Assembly: GCA_905221605.1 (NCBI GenBank)
Contig: CAJNDS010002084.1
Span: forward strand, 126,001 to 190,000
Direction: 5' to 3'
DNA: 64,000 nt
Source of the DNA: Symbiodinium natans
Taxonomy: Eukaryota > Sar > Dinophyceae > Suessiales > Symbiodiniaceae
Made by a program: the position numbers and the translations under genes
Notes under the pieces: generated by a model
The model's input: the letters and a program-made list of their open reading frames with translations, nothing else
Told to the model about the DNA's origin: nothing
The model's database searches: none
Shown here: positions 28,994 to 39,346 of the stretch, in pieces
Layout: each line of letters begins with the position of its first letter
Numbering within the stretch: the stretch's first letter is position 1

Positions 28994-31900
28994 GCAGCCT
29001 GAGTGTCGAAGATCAGGAAGATGCTCCGGAAGACCGGCAGCCTCTGGACCCTAAGGAGGTTCGTAGCCGCATCAAGGTGGGTCAAGCTAGGAGGGCTCAC
29101 TTGAAGAAAGGGGTCATCAAGAGACTGCTGGGGAATGCCAAAGCGCTAACGGCAGCTGTATGCATCACTTCGGCTGCACTCCTCGGCGCTGCCATCCAGG
29201 CAGTGCCATCTTTGTCGAGGGCACGGCCAGATTTGTTGGAGATTCATGATGGTCAGGTTAAGGTAGCCAAATCTTTCTCCCGATGGGGTTGGCGTGTCTA
29301 TGACTCTGTGGATGTGCACGGAAATCTTGGTGACAGGGAAGCTCAGGAAGACATTTTTCAGAGGATAGAGGAAGTTCAGCCACGATTGGTCATCTTGTCT
29401 AACTGTTGCCCTCGCAACCCTCCTGTGTATGGGGGAACTAGGAACCGAAGTCAAGAAGAAAGAAGGGCCAGGAAGTGGAGAGAGAGACAGAAGGCCGGAG
29501 TTGAGCTGGTTGAGAGGGTGTTCAAGAGTCAGATAGACAGAGGTGATCATGCGCTTGCAGAGCTTCCCTTGAATAGTACGTGGGGTGTTCGTGGCCTGGC
29601 GGGGACCATGCTGAACCATCCAAATGTGAAGTGTGTTCATGTTAAGCGTGATGTCGAAGGGGCTAGAAACGACAATGATGCGTGGGTCACGAACTGTGAA
29701 CACATTGCCAACGAACTTGAGAAGATCGACAGGCTGGCGACCGCTCGAGGGAATGCATCTAGAAGCCATGAGAGGTCATGTGTTGCTCGGGCCATCTGTG
29801 TTGGATACGTTAACCACTTAAAAGAGTGTGACCCAGGACGTGTGCGGAAGCTTCTTCGCAGTCTGTCAGTTCGTATCCGAAACAAAGTCAGAACTGATGA
29901 TCGAGACATCCATGACCTTCGCTGGAATGAGAAAAATGTTGCGAAGGCATTGAAACGTTGGCATGCTGTGTTTGCACAAGAGGGAGAGATCGAAGACGAT
30001 GAGCAATCAGATGAAGAGATGATACCCCACTCGGAGGAGCCACGAGATACAGATATGAGGAATCCTGGCGATGAGAATGTGGAGCGTTCTGTGCCTCCGA
30101 CTGAACAGGTGAAGTCACGGTTGTCCACAGAGGGAGTTGCGTTTGAGGTTCCGCCGGGAAAACACCTGAGTGAAGGCGTCCGTGAGGGGCTGATTAAAGC
30201 CCATTGCAACTTGGGGCATCCCAGTCCCAGTGACTTGGAACGGCTCCTGAAATTAGGAGGGGCACGGCAAGATGTGGTTGAGGCTGTTCGATGGATGAAG
30301 TGTTTGACTTGCGCTCATAGCAGACGGCCTAGTACCCATCGAGTCTCAAGTATCCCACCGTGCCAAGTCACTTTCGGCGATGAAGTTCAGTTGGATTGCA
30401 TCTGTGTTCATGACAGCAACAAAGAGTCGTTCTGGTATCTCTCGATTCTCGATCGGGCTACGTCGTATCACATACTGGAACTGCTTCGAGATCACACCCC
30501 TCTTGAACTTCATAGAGCTTTTGATCGTGCCTGGATGAAATGGGCAGGACCCCCTTTAAAAGTCACCGTGGACCTGGAGGGAGGTTTTCAAGGTCGCCAG
30601 TTTTGGGAAGAGGTCACTCAAGCCGGGACGAGCATCTCAGCGGTGGCAGGAACTGCTCATTGGCAGGCGGGCAAAGTAGAGAGACACAACCAAACCGTGA
30701 AGGACATGTTAATGGGTAGCATAAGACACACTCAACCTAAAGGTAGGGAACAGATGCGGAAGCTTGCTAGAGAAGTGTGTTGGACGAAGAACTCTCTTGT
30801 CCGTGAACATGGATGGGCACCAGTGTCTCTCGTTTTCGGGAAAGAGCCTCGGATTTACGGTGAGCTCCATCAAGGAGGAAACGCTACAGCATATCATCCT
30901 GCGGTAGGAGACCAGGGAAGCGAACTCGCCCATCGAATGCGGTACAGGTATCACGCCAAGATGGAGTTCATTAAGAGTCAGGCTCGGCAAATGTTACTCC
31001 GGACCGCCCACAACCGGACCCGAAGATTGCCCATTCCCAAGATAGGACAACTTGTGTTTTTCTGGCGGGCCGAAAACAGTAAGAAGAGGGATAGCCAAAG
31101 CCGCTGGATAGGTCCGGGATATGTTGTGGGGCTCCAGGGAGGTAACGCGTGGGTTGCTGCAGGTGGAAGGTGCTTCTTAGTGGCGGGGGAGCACCTTAGG
31201 GAAGCAGTTGGTGATGAGAAACATTTTGGGGAACCAGTCCTTCAACAAGCCATCTCATTGTTCCGAAAGATCCCTAAAGAAGCGCCCTATGAGAATCTCC
31301 TGGGACAGACGGGCCCAGCCAATGAGCCTGAGGCCTTGGAACAGGAAGAGTTTGCACGTGAACTTGCGCAGGATGTTGATGTTGATGTTGAGACCGTAGC
31401 TGGCTTGAGTCTTGAACATGCTAGGATGAGCCGAAGGAGAGGGTGGCATGTTGACCGAGTTGGAAATCCTGTGCTTGTTTCTCACAAGGTGTGGTCTTTT
31501 CGCAGTCCTGAGCCAGAGTACGAAAGCCACAAGTTTCCGTTCCGGACGTCCTGGGTTTATAGGGAAGGCAAATGGGAATGTTTGGAAAGACAAGTGAAGT
31601 GGTTAGAACTTGAGCAACAACATCAGTTTATTCCGAACGGACCAGCCGCCGGCCTGATCACGATTTTCGAAAATCGGAATCGAAAGGAGGTTTGTTTGGA
31701 TGATGTCCCTATGGGGGTGAAAAGACGGAAAGCCACCAGTTCTGATGCTCATGTTCATGCCGTCTACCAAAAGGCCACCCAGAGCAAGAACAAACTGAAG
31801 AAGATGATGGAAAAGGAAATCCCTTTCGATAAAATTCCCCAAGAGCAGAGGAGCCTGTATAAGGCGGCGGAGGAAAAAGAATGGAACTCATGGCTTGAGT

Positions 31901-33648
31901 ATGACAGCTGCGAGATCTTAAGTCCTGAAGCCAGTGAAGCAGTCGAGCAAGAACGGCCGGAACGGATCCTGCCAAGTAGGTATGTTTTCCGAAACAAGAA
32001 TGCAGGGTTGAGGGATGCGAATGGAAACGAACTTCCGGTCAAGGCTAAAGCTAGACTGTGCATTCAAGGCCACTTGTGTCCTGACAGCAGATCAGGCCAG
32101 GTGCAGGTTGACTCGCCTACCATCGAACGTGTCTCCACTATGGTGTTCCTTCATCAAGTCATCAGTTTAGGATGGGTGGGAAACTGGTGTATTGGAGACA
32201 TCTCGAACGCCTTTCTCCAAGGGGCTCCTTTGAAAGACAAGCCCGACATGTTCATGAGGCAGCCCAAACAAGGTTTGCCAGGGTTGAAGCCAGGTCAACT
32301 CCTAAAGCTTTTGAAACCAGTGTACGGACGACCAGATGCGCCCCGTGCTTGGTACGATGAACTGTCGCGTATCTTGGAGACAGAACTTGGATTCAGCAAA
32401 TGCCAAGTGGATCCTGCCATGTTTGCCCTAAGGGACAGTGCCGGAGCCTTGAGAGGGCTCATGATAGTACACGTGGATGACGTGATGATTGCCCACGACG
32501 GAAGTACCCAAGGTGCGAATATGGTAGAGGCTTTGTGTGCACGTTTCCCATTCGGAACTTGGATGAAGGTGTCTGAGCAACAATGTGGTGTGAGCTACTG
32601 CGGAAAAGAAATCAAGCTCGATTCCCGAGACGGTGAGCAATGTATCGTCCTGACTCAGAACGCTTTCATCGACGGGAGACTGCAGCCTATGCAAATCAGT
32701 GGGGCTCGTGCAAAAGAGCTGGACTGTTTAGCTACGGATATCGAGAAAACCGACTTTAGGTCTGTGGTGGGTAGTCTGCAGTGGTTGACAGTCCAGAGCC
32801 GACCTGATGTTGCGTTCGAATGCAATCAGTTGCAGAAACGAGTGTCAGACCTGAGAGTGAGAGATCTCCTTAGGGCCAACAAGGCTGTGAAAGAAGTGAT
32901 CCGTAATCGGTTTGAGATCGTGTTTAAGTCACTCGGACATGATGCGGAGTTAGTCACCTTTCATGATGCCGGATTGTACAGCAGTGTTGGCGTGGAGTTG
33001 GATGAGAGAGAGTGCGAGGATTTGTTGCAACAAGGACATGAGAAGAAGCTTGTGTACTCTCAAAAAGGTGCATGTGTTGGTTTCGTGAAACGAGGCAGTA
33101 CCAGTCAAGAAGGCCGAGCTCATTTTAACTTGATAGACTGGAAAAGTGCAACAAACCGTCGGGTGGTGGAATCCTCCTTTGCCGCCGAGACACATGGAGC
33201 GTTGATGGCACAGAACATGTCCCGATTTGCCCAAGTCCTTTTAGGGGAGATTAGGTATGGATCGGAGATCATTTCGGCGGTTGAAGACGATGGTTGGCAG
33301 CAGCTGTGCCCTGTCACCTTAGTTACGGATTGTAGAAGCATATACGATACTGTTCATAAAGACGGCCAACACGTAGGGGAGAAAGGTAGCATCGTGCATG
33401 CGGTGTTGCTGAGACAGCTCCTTACAACACGTGAGGGGCAAGAAGCATCCGGGAAAGCTCGATTGAAGTGGGTTCCTACCAGATGTCAGCTGGCTGACGG
33501 TCTTACGAAGGCTAATCGAGGCGCTGATCTTAGGGAACAATTGAGCTTGGGATTGCTTTTTCAAGAGAAGGCCATCAAGAGACGGAGTAAACTCCATGTA
33601 CAGCCGACAGGTCAGAAAGAGAGTGTTACCAGTGTGAAAGTGCAATAA
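28756..33648 (+). CDS. Copia Pol: methyltransferase-like segment, integrase, reverse transcriptase, RNase H
   Basis: 1,630 codons; the ATG is nominal and reliable homology starts at about residue 75. Residues 125-150 are hydrophobic (AAVCITSAALLGAAIQAV). Residues 155-300 resemble a Rossmann methyltransferase: DLLEIHDGQVKVAKSFSRWG, then LVILSNCCPRNPP at the PC-motif position. Integrase follows, with zinc site H483-X4-H488-X27-C516-X2-C519 and catalytic D547, D606, E642 (exactly DD35E). The reverse transcriptase has D1148 in GDISNAFLQG and VHVDDV (D1241, D1242). RNase H has D1404, E1478, D1525 and D1581. All active-site residues of integrase, polymerase and RNase H are present, so this half looks functional. 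The stop codon TAA (33646-33648) lies 14 bases inside the 3' LTR. Confidence 0.92.
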   Translation: MCNRRWSSEAYERKARTKQFGNIVGWFLGKGRSDPSGRRDGERPGESLQYERVQRRAPDDHREAECERWSTDGQEGSRLSSLSVEDQEDAPEDRQPLDPKEVRSRIKVGQARRAHLKKGVIKRLLGNAKALTAAVCITSAALLGAAIQAVPSLSRARPDLLEIHDGQVKVAKSFSRWGWRVYDSVDVHGNLGDREAQEDIFQRIEEVQPRLVILSNCCPRNPPVYGGTRNRSQEERRARKWRERQKAGVELVERVFKSQIDRGDHALAELPLNSTWGVRGLAGTMLNHPNVKCVHVKRDVEGARNDNDAWVTNCEHIANELEKIDRLATARGNASRSHERSCVARAICVGYVNHLKECDPGRVRKLLRSLSVRIRNKVRTDDRDIHDLRWNEKNVAKALKRWHAVFAQEGEIEDDEQSDEEMIPHSEEPRDTDMRNPGDENVERSVPPTEQVKSRLSTEGVAFEVPPGKHLSEGVREGLIKAHCNLGHPSPSDLERLLKLGGARQDVVEAVRWMKCLTCAHSRRPSTHRVSSIPPCQVTFGDEVQLDCICVHDSNKESFWYLSILDRATSYHILELLRDHTPLELHRAFDRAWMKWAGPPLKVTVDLEGGFQGRQFWEEVTQAGTSISAVAGTAHWQAGKVERHNQTVKDMLMGSIRHTQPKGREQMRKLAREVCWTKNSLVREHGWAPVSLVFGKEPRIYGELHQGGNATAYHPAVGDQGSELAHRMRYRYHAKMEFIKSQARQMLLRTAHNRTRRLPIPKIGQLVFFWRAENSKKRDSQSRWIGPGYVVGLQGGNAWVAAGGRCFLVAGEHLREAVGDEKHFGEPVLQQAISLFRKIPKEAPYENLLGQTGPANEPEALEQEEFARELAQDVDVDVETVAGLSLEHARMSRRRGWHVDRVGNPVLVSHKVWSFRSPEPEYESHKFPFRTSWVYREGKWECLERQVKWLELEQQHQFIPNGPAAGLITIFENRNRKEVCLDDVPMGVKRRKATSSDAHVHAVYQKATQSKNKLKKMMEKEIPFDKIPQEQRSLYKAAEEKEWNSWLEYDSCEILSPEASEAVEQERPERILPSRYVFRNKNAGLRDANGNELPVKAKARLCIQGHLCPDSRSGQVQVDSPTIERVSTMVFLHQVISLGWVGNWCIGDISNAFLQGAPLKDKPDMFMRQPKQGLPGLKPGQLLKLLKPVYGRPDAPRAWYDELSRILETELGFSKCQVDPAMFALRDSAGALRGLMIVHVDDVMIAHDGSTQGANMVEALCARFPFGTWMKVSEQQCGVSYCGKEIKLDSRDGEQCIVLTQNAFIDGRLQPMQISGARAKELDCLATDIEKTDFRSVVGSLQWLTVQSRPDVAFECNQLQKRVSDLRVRDLLRANKAVKEVIRNRFEIVFKSLGHDAELVTFHDAGLYSSVGVELDERECEDLLQQGHEKKLVYSQKGACVGFVKRGSTSQEGRAHFNLIDWKSATNRRVVESSFAAETHGALMAQNMSRFAQVLLGEIRYGSEIISAVEDDGWQQLCPVTLVTDCRSIYDTVHKDGQHVGEKGSIVHAVLLRQLLTTREGQEASGKARLKWVPTRCQLADGLTKANRGADLREQLSLGLLFQEKAIKRRSKLHVQPTGQKESVTSVKVQ

Positions 33649-33811
33649 GGGCATGCCTGACCTGTCGTGTCTCGATTGTTGATGGGCCGATTTGTCTTGT
33701 GAACGTTCAGCCCGTTCACCGAAGCTTTGCGGCTCTCGGTAGCTTGGCGAAAAGGATGGCGCGTCCTTTGGGCTTTTGATTTGGCGGTGATCACTAGGCC
33801 AGTGATTCGCA
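33633..33811 (+). repeat. 3' long terminal repeat
   Basis: 179 bp with the same ends as the 5' copy and no visible difference. It contains the last codons and stop of Pol. A classical polypurine tract is not adjacent; the nearest purine run is AGAAAGAGAG at 33615-33624, separated from the LTR by TGTTACCAG. Confidence 0.95.
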
Positions 33812-33816
33812 GGGGT
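33812..33816. repeat. Target-site duplication of the copia element (right)
   Basis: GGGGT directly after the 3' LTR, matching 25299-25303. Confidence 0.75.
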
Positions 33817-34648
33817 GAGGTGGGGGTTAGGGGTCCGGGCGTGCCCTAAACCCCTGACACACTTCATTTCCAAGTAAAAGGTCAGGGGTAGGGGTGAGTG
33901 GGGGGGGCAAGGTTGGGGGCAGAGGCGAAGGGGTGAGGGCAGTGGGCGGGGTGGGCGGGGTGGGCGGGGTGGGCGGGGGTGGGCGGGGGGGGGGCGGGGG
34001 GGGTCCGGGCATGCACTGGAGCCCCTCAAACACTTCATTTCCAAGTAAAAGGCAAGGGGTCCGGGCATGCCCTAAACCCCTGACACACTTCATTTCCAAG
34101 TAAAGGTCAGGGGTAGGGGTGAGGTGGGGGGTAAGGGGTGAGGGCGGGGGGGGGTGGGGTGGTGGGGCAAGGTTGGGAGCGACTGGGTTGTGTGGGGGGG
34201 GGGGGGGCGGGGGGGGTCCGGCAGGCCACTGGCGCCCCTCAAACACTTCATTTCCAAGTAAAAAAGTAAAAGGCAAGGGGTAGGGGTGAGGTGGGGGGTA
34301 GGGGTCCGGGCATGCCCTAAACCCCTGACACACTTCATTTCCAAGTAAAAGGTCAGGGGTAGGGGTGAGTGGGGGGGGCAAGGTTGGGGGCAGAGGCGAA
34401 GGGGTGAGGGCAGTGGGCGGGGTGGGCCGGGGGGGGGCGGGGGGTCCGGGCATGCACTGGAGCCCCTCAAACACTTCATTTCCAAGTAAAAGGCAAGGGG
34501 TCCGGGCATGCCCTAAACCCCTGACACACTTCATTTCCAAGTAAAGGTCAGGGGTAGGGGTGAGGTGGGGGGTAAGGGGTGAGGGCGGGGGGGGTGGGGG
34601 CCAAGGTTGGGGGCAGAGGCGAAGGGGGGGGGGGGGGGGGGGGGGGGG

Positions 34649-34748
34649 NNNNNNNNNNNNNNNNNNNNNNNNNNNNNNNNNNNNNNNNNNNNNNNNNNNN
34701 NNNNNNNNNNNNNNNNNNNNNNNNNNNNNNNNNNNNNNNNNNNNNNNN
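34649..34748. other. Assembly gap (100 N)
   Basis: Exactly 100 N follow a poly-G run, the conventional size for a gap of unknown length. The array length here is therefore unknown. Confidence 0.98.
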
Positions 34749-35475
34749 CCTAAACCCCTGACACACTTGATTTCCAAGTAAAAGGTCAGGGGTAGGGGTG
34801 AGTGGGGGGGGCAAGGTTGAGCGGGCAGAGGCGAAGGTGAGGGCAGTGGGACGGGGTGGGCTGGGGGGGGGTGGGGGGACGTGGGGGGGGGGGGGCGAGG
34901 GGGGGCGCTGGAGCCCCTCAAACACTTCATTTCCAAGTAAAAGGCAAGGGGTAGGGGTGAGGTGGGGGGTAGGGGTAGGGGTCCGGGCATGCCCTAAACC
35001 CCTGACACACTTCATTTCCAAGTAAAAGGTCAGGGGTAGGGGTGAGGTGGGGGGGGCCAAGGTTCGAAGGGCGAAGGTGGTGAGGGGAAATTGGGAGGGG
35101 GTGGGCGGGTGTGGGCGGGGGTGCGGCAGGGGGAGGGGGCGGGGGGGGCGGGGGGGGTCCCAGGGATGAACTGAAGAGACCCTCAAAAAAACTTCATTCA
35201 AGGAAAAGGCAAGGGGGTCGGCTATGCCCTAAACCCATGACACACTTCATTTCCAAGTAAAGGTCGGTGAGGTGGGGAGGTAAGGGCGTGAGGGTGGGGC
35301 GGGGGGGGAGGGGGGGGGGGGGGTGGGGCGAAGGTTGGGGGTGGGCGGGGGGGGCGGGGGGGGTCCGGGCATGCACTGGAGCCCCTAAAACACTTCATTT
35401 CCAAGTGTAAGGTGAGGGGGGAGGTGGGGGGGCATGCGCTGGAGCCCCTAAGAGGTCGAGGGGGTGAGGGCGGGG

Positions 35476-35960
35476 GGGTTTGGGCATGAGGGCAAATGGG
35501 TCTTCACTGACGCCTCCCACGCTAAAGCAGGGGTCGGCGGATATTGCTTGCAAGTTGGGCGCTGTTGTCGTTGAGGTTCCTGCCTTCTACCTTCGCCTGT
35601 CAGACTTGTGTTCAGCATATTTCGCATCTGAGCACTTTTGGCAGCCGATGTGATTCTTTGACTGCCGCACCGTGTATGTTCTTATGTGCTCTAGCATCAG
35701 GTGTACTCGTCTAGCACCCGAGATCGGGGTATTCATGACAGAGGTAGCTTGCCTGATCACGTCACCTCGACATTGCCCTGGGGCGACCACTCGGACTGAC
35801 AGTCCACGGACAGAACCCTAAGCCCTCAAAGCCCTCAGGCTCTCGAGGGCAAGATCCGCGCAGTCAAGCAGGAGCCCTCGGCAGTCATCGATCCGTTGGT
35901 CCAGTTTGGTGCCTTGCCTCATTGTGTGCATGTACACCTGAGCACACCGGCTTGTTCCAG
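35476..35960. other. No confirmed gene; possible RNase H-like scrap
   Basis: At about 35490-35560 the plus strand reads KWVFTDASHAKAGVGGYCLQ before a stop, which resembles the first strand of some retroelement RNase H domains. Nothing else of such a domain is visible, so it may be chance or a remnant. Confidence 0.3.
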
Positions 35961-37564
35961 GATCTGGAGAAGACAAAAAAGGAGCTGGCCGACGCAAAGG
36001 CTGCTAAGGCGAGGATATGAAAGTTCTTTGTTTTGCTTCGAATGGCATGCAGCAAGCAGTCATCAAGCCGAACGTTAAGTTGCTCTAGAGTATCTTATGT
36101 GGTCTCAGGATGTCTCTGAGCAGAACAGGGGTTTCCATCACCAGGTGAAGGGTTGGCCCCACCAGCAGCTGCCAACCAAAAACAATTAGATGACACGTCG
36201 GCTATCGCTGCCAAAGCCTTTCTGGGCCATTAGTGGTGCTTTGTGGGTTCTACTCGGGTCAGGGTTTTCTTCTTCCTCGGGTCCTTGGACAAGTCCTCAA
36301 CTTTTCGCGGCCTTGTCGCAGAATCTTTGGTGGCTGTCTGGGCTTGAATTTAATACTTGTATCTGTCCGGATCCGGAGAATTCCGGTGCCATTTCCGAAC
36401 CTTGTGGACTCGTACTCCTTGAAGCGTCTCCCACCTCAAGGGGGTATCCGGCTTTCCATGGGTGGACACCGGGAAAGCAAATATCGTGCAACGCCCGTCT
36501 CTTCGGGAAGACGCAATTCTCCTGCGCACCCTGCGCGAAGAAATGCTTCACCCCTCCGTGCTCACCTGAGTCTCAAAGGCCAAAGCCGAGGGTGAGCTGG
36601 CAGTGGCCGAACAGGACCGGAACCTGTTGAAGGTGTGTTTTGTTCATCTGTACATTTGGTGCTGGGTGTTGAGGGTGTGTTGTTGTGTGTTGTTCTGGGA
36701 TGCTTGTGCTAGTCTTGAAGGAACGAGTTTTGTTTTCTACCAGGTTCCTCTACGCGGGCTTTAATTCTAGGAAGATCCTTTTTGGTTCTTGTTGGGTTTT
36801 ACGGTCCTTAGTTTGGACCACGGTGCATTTCTTCAAGCCTCAAGCCCCCCCCCACTGTTAGCTTGAGCAATCCAAGGGCTTGTGTAGTGGTTTTCAGCAG
36901 AGATCCACCATTGTTCTTGAACACAAGAAGTGTGCATCTTGAAGTTGGGGTTCTGTTTTCGAGTGCGTTGTCCGGCATGACCTGGAAATTCCACCCTCAA
37001 GGCAACAGAAGGCCAATGGAAACCTTAACAGATGCAGGCCTCCGGTCCCCGCGTGTGGAGTACCACATGCAATGTTATTCACTCAGTGATCACAGAGCTC
37101 TTTCAGTGTTGCGGCTGCTGGCCTCAGGACATCAAAACCGGCAAGGAGTGAGCCATCTGCAAGACACGCGAAAATGGCAGAGCCAGAAGACCTCTCGGAA
37201 TTACATAATTTCAGCTGAGACAAGCCCTGTACCCTTCACTTGTCTACGCTGGCAGCAAGCTCTCATGTTTTGTGCGCCATCTCGGCGTCTCTAAGTACAT
37301 TTGCCTTCAGGTACCTGGTGCAGGTGGAGCGTGGCTGCATGGAGAAGGCTTTGGAGAGCGACGAGCTTTTTAACCTAATTGCACAGAATCTGGATTAGAT
37401 CGGTTTCACATCCGCTTGCAGGCGTTTGCAATTGTTCCCAAGATTCGGCGTACTTATCCGGGATTGGTGTGGGGATGTGCGGGGTGCCCTGCCCGAGAGC
37501 TCATGGGTTGAACCAGGCCGCACAGTTTCAGCAGCAGAAGAAGAACCGACAGGACGAGATCAAG
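35961..37564 (+). CDS. Coiled-coil protein, four linked exons (partial)
   Basis: Four short exons join without breaking frame: 35961-36008 (DLEKTKKELADAKAAK), 36579-36634 (AKAEGELAVAEQDRNLLKV), 37311-37347 (YLVQVERGCMEK) and 37517-37564 (AAQFQQQKKNRQDEIK). Acceptors are all AG|G. Donors are GC at 36009, GT at 36635, GC at 37348 and GC at 37565. The joined peptide has continuous heptads rich in Lys, Glu and Ala with a single Cys, and resembles the repeated coiled-coil proteins common in dinoflagellate genomes. N- and C-terminal exons were not found. Function unknown; possibly structural or cytoskeletal, but this is a guess. Confidence rests on the four phases agreeing. Confidence 0.6.
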
Positions 37565-37699
37565 GCAGCAGGGCTGACAGCAGACCGCACAGACTCCACA
37601 CGGACCGCAGTTGCGCACCTCTTTGCTCTTGCTGAATCAGGCAGTCCAAGCCGCTCTCAAAGCTCTTCGAGGCAGTCTGTAAGCCATGGGGCCTGAGTA

Positions 37700-39346
37700 T
37701 TCTGCTGGGAGCTGCAGTTTTCATCTGTTTTCAGACAGGTGGACCCGGTAGGCTTTGAATCTAGGTAAGTTGGAGAGAGACCGTGCGCCTCTCGACATGA
37801 CCAAACTCTGCCAAGAAAACGAGCTTGATGGATCTCCGGGGATTCTTTTGTTTTCGCTGCTTTCTAGGTCTGGGCATCTGAACACGTCGATTCATGCTTG
37901 GTCGTGTTCAGGGAGGGCGCGTGGGTTTTTCACTAGGTTTCAAGTACAGTGAATCTCTCAACCACGCGAATTTCGTTCGTGATGTCCGCTCTTAAAAGTG
38001 CTTGATCATTTACTTTAGTTTTGTATGCGGGCGAAGTGATAGATGAAGCTTTATCAGAAAAGCAACCAAAAGCTGTGCATCTGCAAGTCAGTTTGAATAG
38101 AACAATGACTTGGATGAAATAGTCAATTGTCTATAGACGTGTTTGTTTTCTATTTTTTCTTCTTCCGCATACTGCACCTGCTTTCTTTGCATTTCTAGCA
38201 ACAACCTTGTCAGTCGCCTTGTTGGGCGAAATCACGCATACACATTGTGGACTGCTGAAGCAAGAGGCCAATCGAACAAGTCCTTGACATAACCTCCGAC
38301 TTCAGAAGTTGAAAGTATCAGCAGGGACCGGCCACAACGAACTAAGTTTTTCATGGGTGAATTCAGAATTCCAGGATGGAGTCGTTGCGAAGTTTGGCGC
38401 TTTTGTGAGAATTGCGGAGTTAGCTTTTACGAGTGGTGAGTTTTAGGGAGTCCCCGGGATGTCGGGGGGTGGGTTGCTTCTTGCTTTGGGCGGATTTTGG
38501 GCCGCGGATGCTGTTAAACGTTTTGCGGGCATCATTCGGGGTTCCCTTCATTCAAGACACTCTGAAACGAAGACAACGAACAGAGGGTGGGCGGTCGCCA
38601 CTGGAGTTGGGGAGGGCACTGATGATACAGGTGGGACAACTTCACGTCACAGAGGTCTGCCCTGAACTGGTTCCAGGCATCATGGACACGTCTGCTGCAA
38701 AGCAGGGCCTCTTCAGCTTCTTGCAGCTCCTTGGATTGTTTGGATTGTGCCATCTATGATTTTCTTTGATCAACTCGGATGATGGACGCTGCTGGACGCT
38801 TGCAAGTCTAGGGGCTGATGGGTCCATTTCTGATAAGATTTGAGGATTCACACTAGCGACTTGCCATAGTCACAGAGCACCTACAGCAGCGAACCTACTG
38901 CTCCCTGGACTGGCTAAGTTGATTGCCATGCAGTTATTGCAATTAAGACGCTGAACTTGGTGCCCAGGCTTGCTTCCAGCTCCAGCCGTTCAAAGGCGCC
39001 AATGACTTGCGTTTGCCATGCGGTTGCTTTTCACCAAAACCCAGGAATGCTTGGACTGAGCGTCCACAGAATTGAATTCCTCCACTTTGATGTTATTTCC
39101 TCACGCTTTTTTGGGATCCATGTGTGCCTACACGTGGCCACCTTCCAGCCCCAGGCTTCGGGCCAGACGGTGGCAACTTTGGCAATGAAGAGGGTGCAGC
39201 AGTTGGCAGCCAGCCTTAAGCAGGGTCCTTGGATGCTGTGCGAGCGTTGTCTCTAGCAATCTGGGTGATCGTAATTGAAAGCCAGCCTCTACATCAACGG
39301 CAACAGACTGGAACTTGTGACAAAGCAACCACTTCTTGGTTGTAAT
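37700..39346. other. No gene recognised
   Basis: Further exons of the coiled-coil gene might lie here (for example about 39165-39215, with KRVQQLAASLKQ), but I could not join any. No repeats of note. Confidence 0.35.

Larger units (their letters stand above)
25304..33811 (+). mobile_element. Complete Ty1/copia LTR retrotransposon with extra enzyme-like domains
   Basis: An 8,508-bp element. Two 179-bp LTRs (25304-25482 and 33633-33811) begin with TG and end with CA, and I find no difference between them by eye. They are bounded by a GGGGT duplication. A primer-binding site follows the 5' LTR. The internal order is Gag, zinc knuckle, aspartic protease, a 2OG/Fe(II) dioxygenase-like segment, a topoisomerase-type zinc ribbon, a methyltransferase-like segment, integrase, reverse transcriptase, RNase H. 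Integrase before reverse transcriptase is diagnostic for Ty1/copia. The coding sequence changes frame about five times (near 26140, 26456, 28250, 28780 and 28985), so this copy as written cannot make one polyprotein without frameshifting. Identical LTRs imply a recent insertion, here into a G-rich minisatellite. Function: copies itself through an RNA intermediate and integrates its cDNA. Confidence 0.95.
33812..35475. repeat. G-rich minisatellite, right part
   Basis: It continues the array of 24479-25303. Starts of the CAAACACTTCATTTCC variant are near 34027, 34238, 34468 and 34919, with diverged ones near 35178 and 35388, so the spacing is about 210-240 bp. Units toward the right end are more diverged (for example ACTTCATTCAAGG). 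Between the conserved blocks are G runs of variable length. The array is interrupted by an assembly gap. The long minus-strand proline-rich frames (up to 387 codons, crossing the gap) are not genes. Confidence 0.88.

Noticed and set aside
33827-34990. 387-codon minus-strand proline-rich frame
   Set aside because: It runs through the G-rich minisatellite and across 100 N, so it is not a continuous coding sequence.
35490-35560. RNase H domain of a second retroelement
   Set aside because: FTDAS-like start only, then a stop; no second or third catalytic motif nearby.
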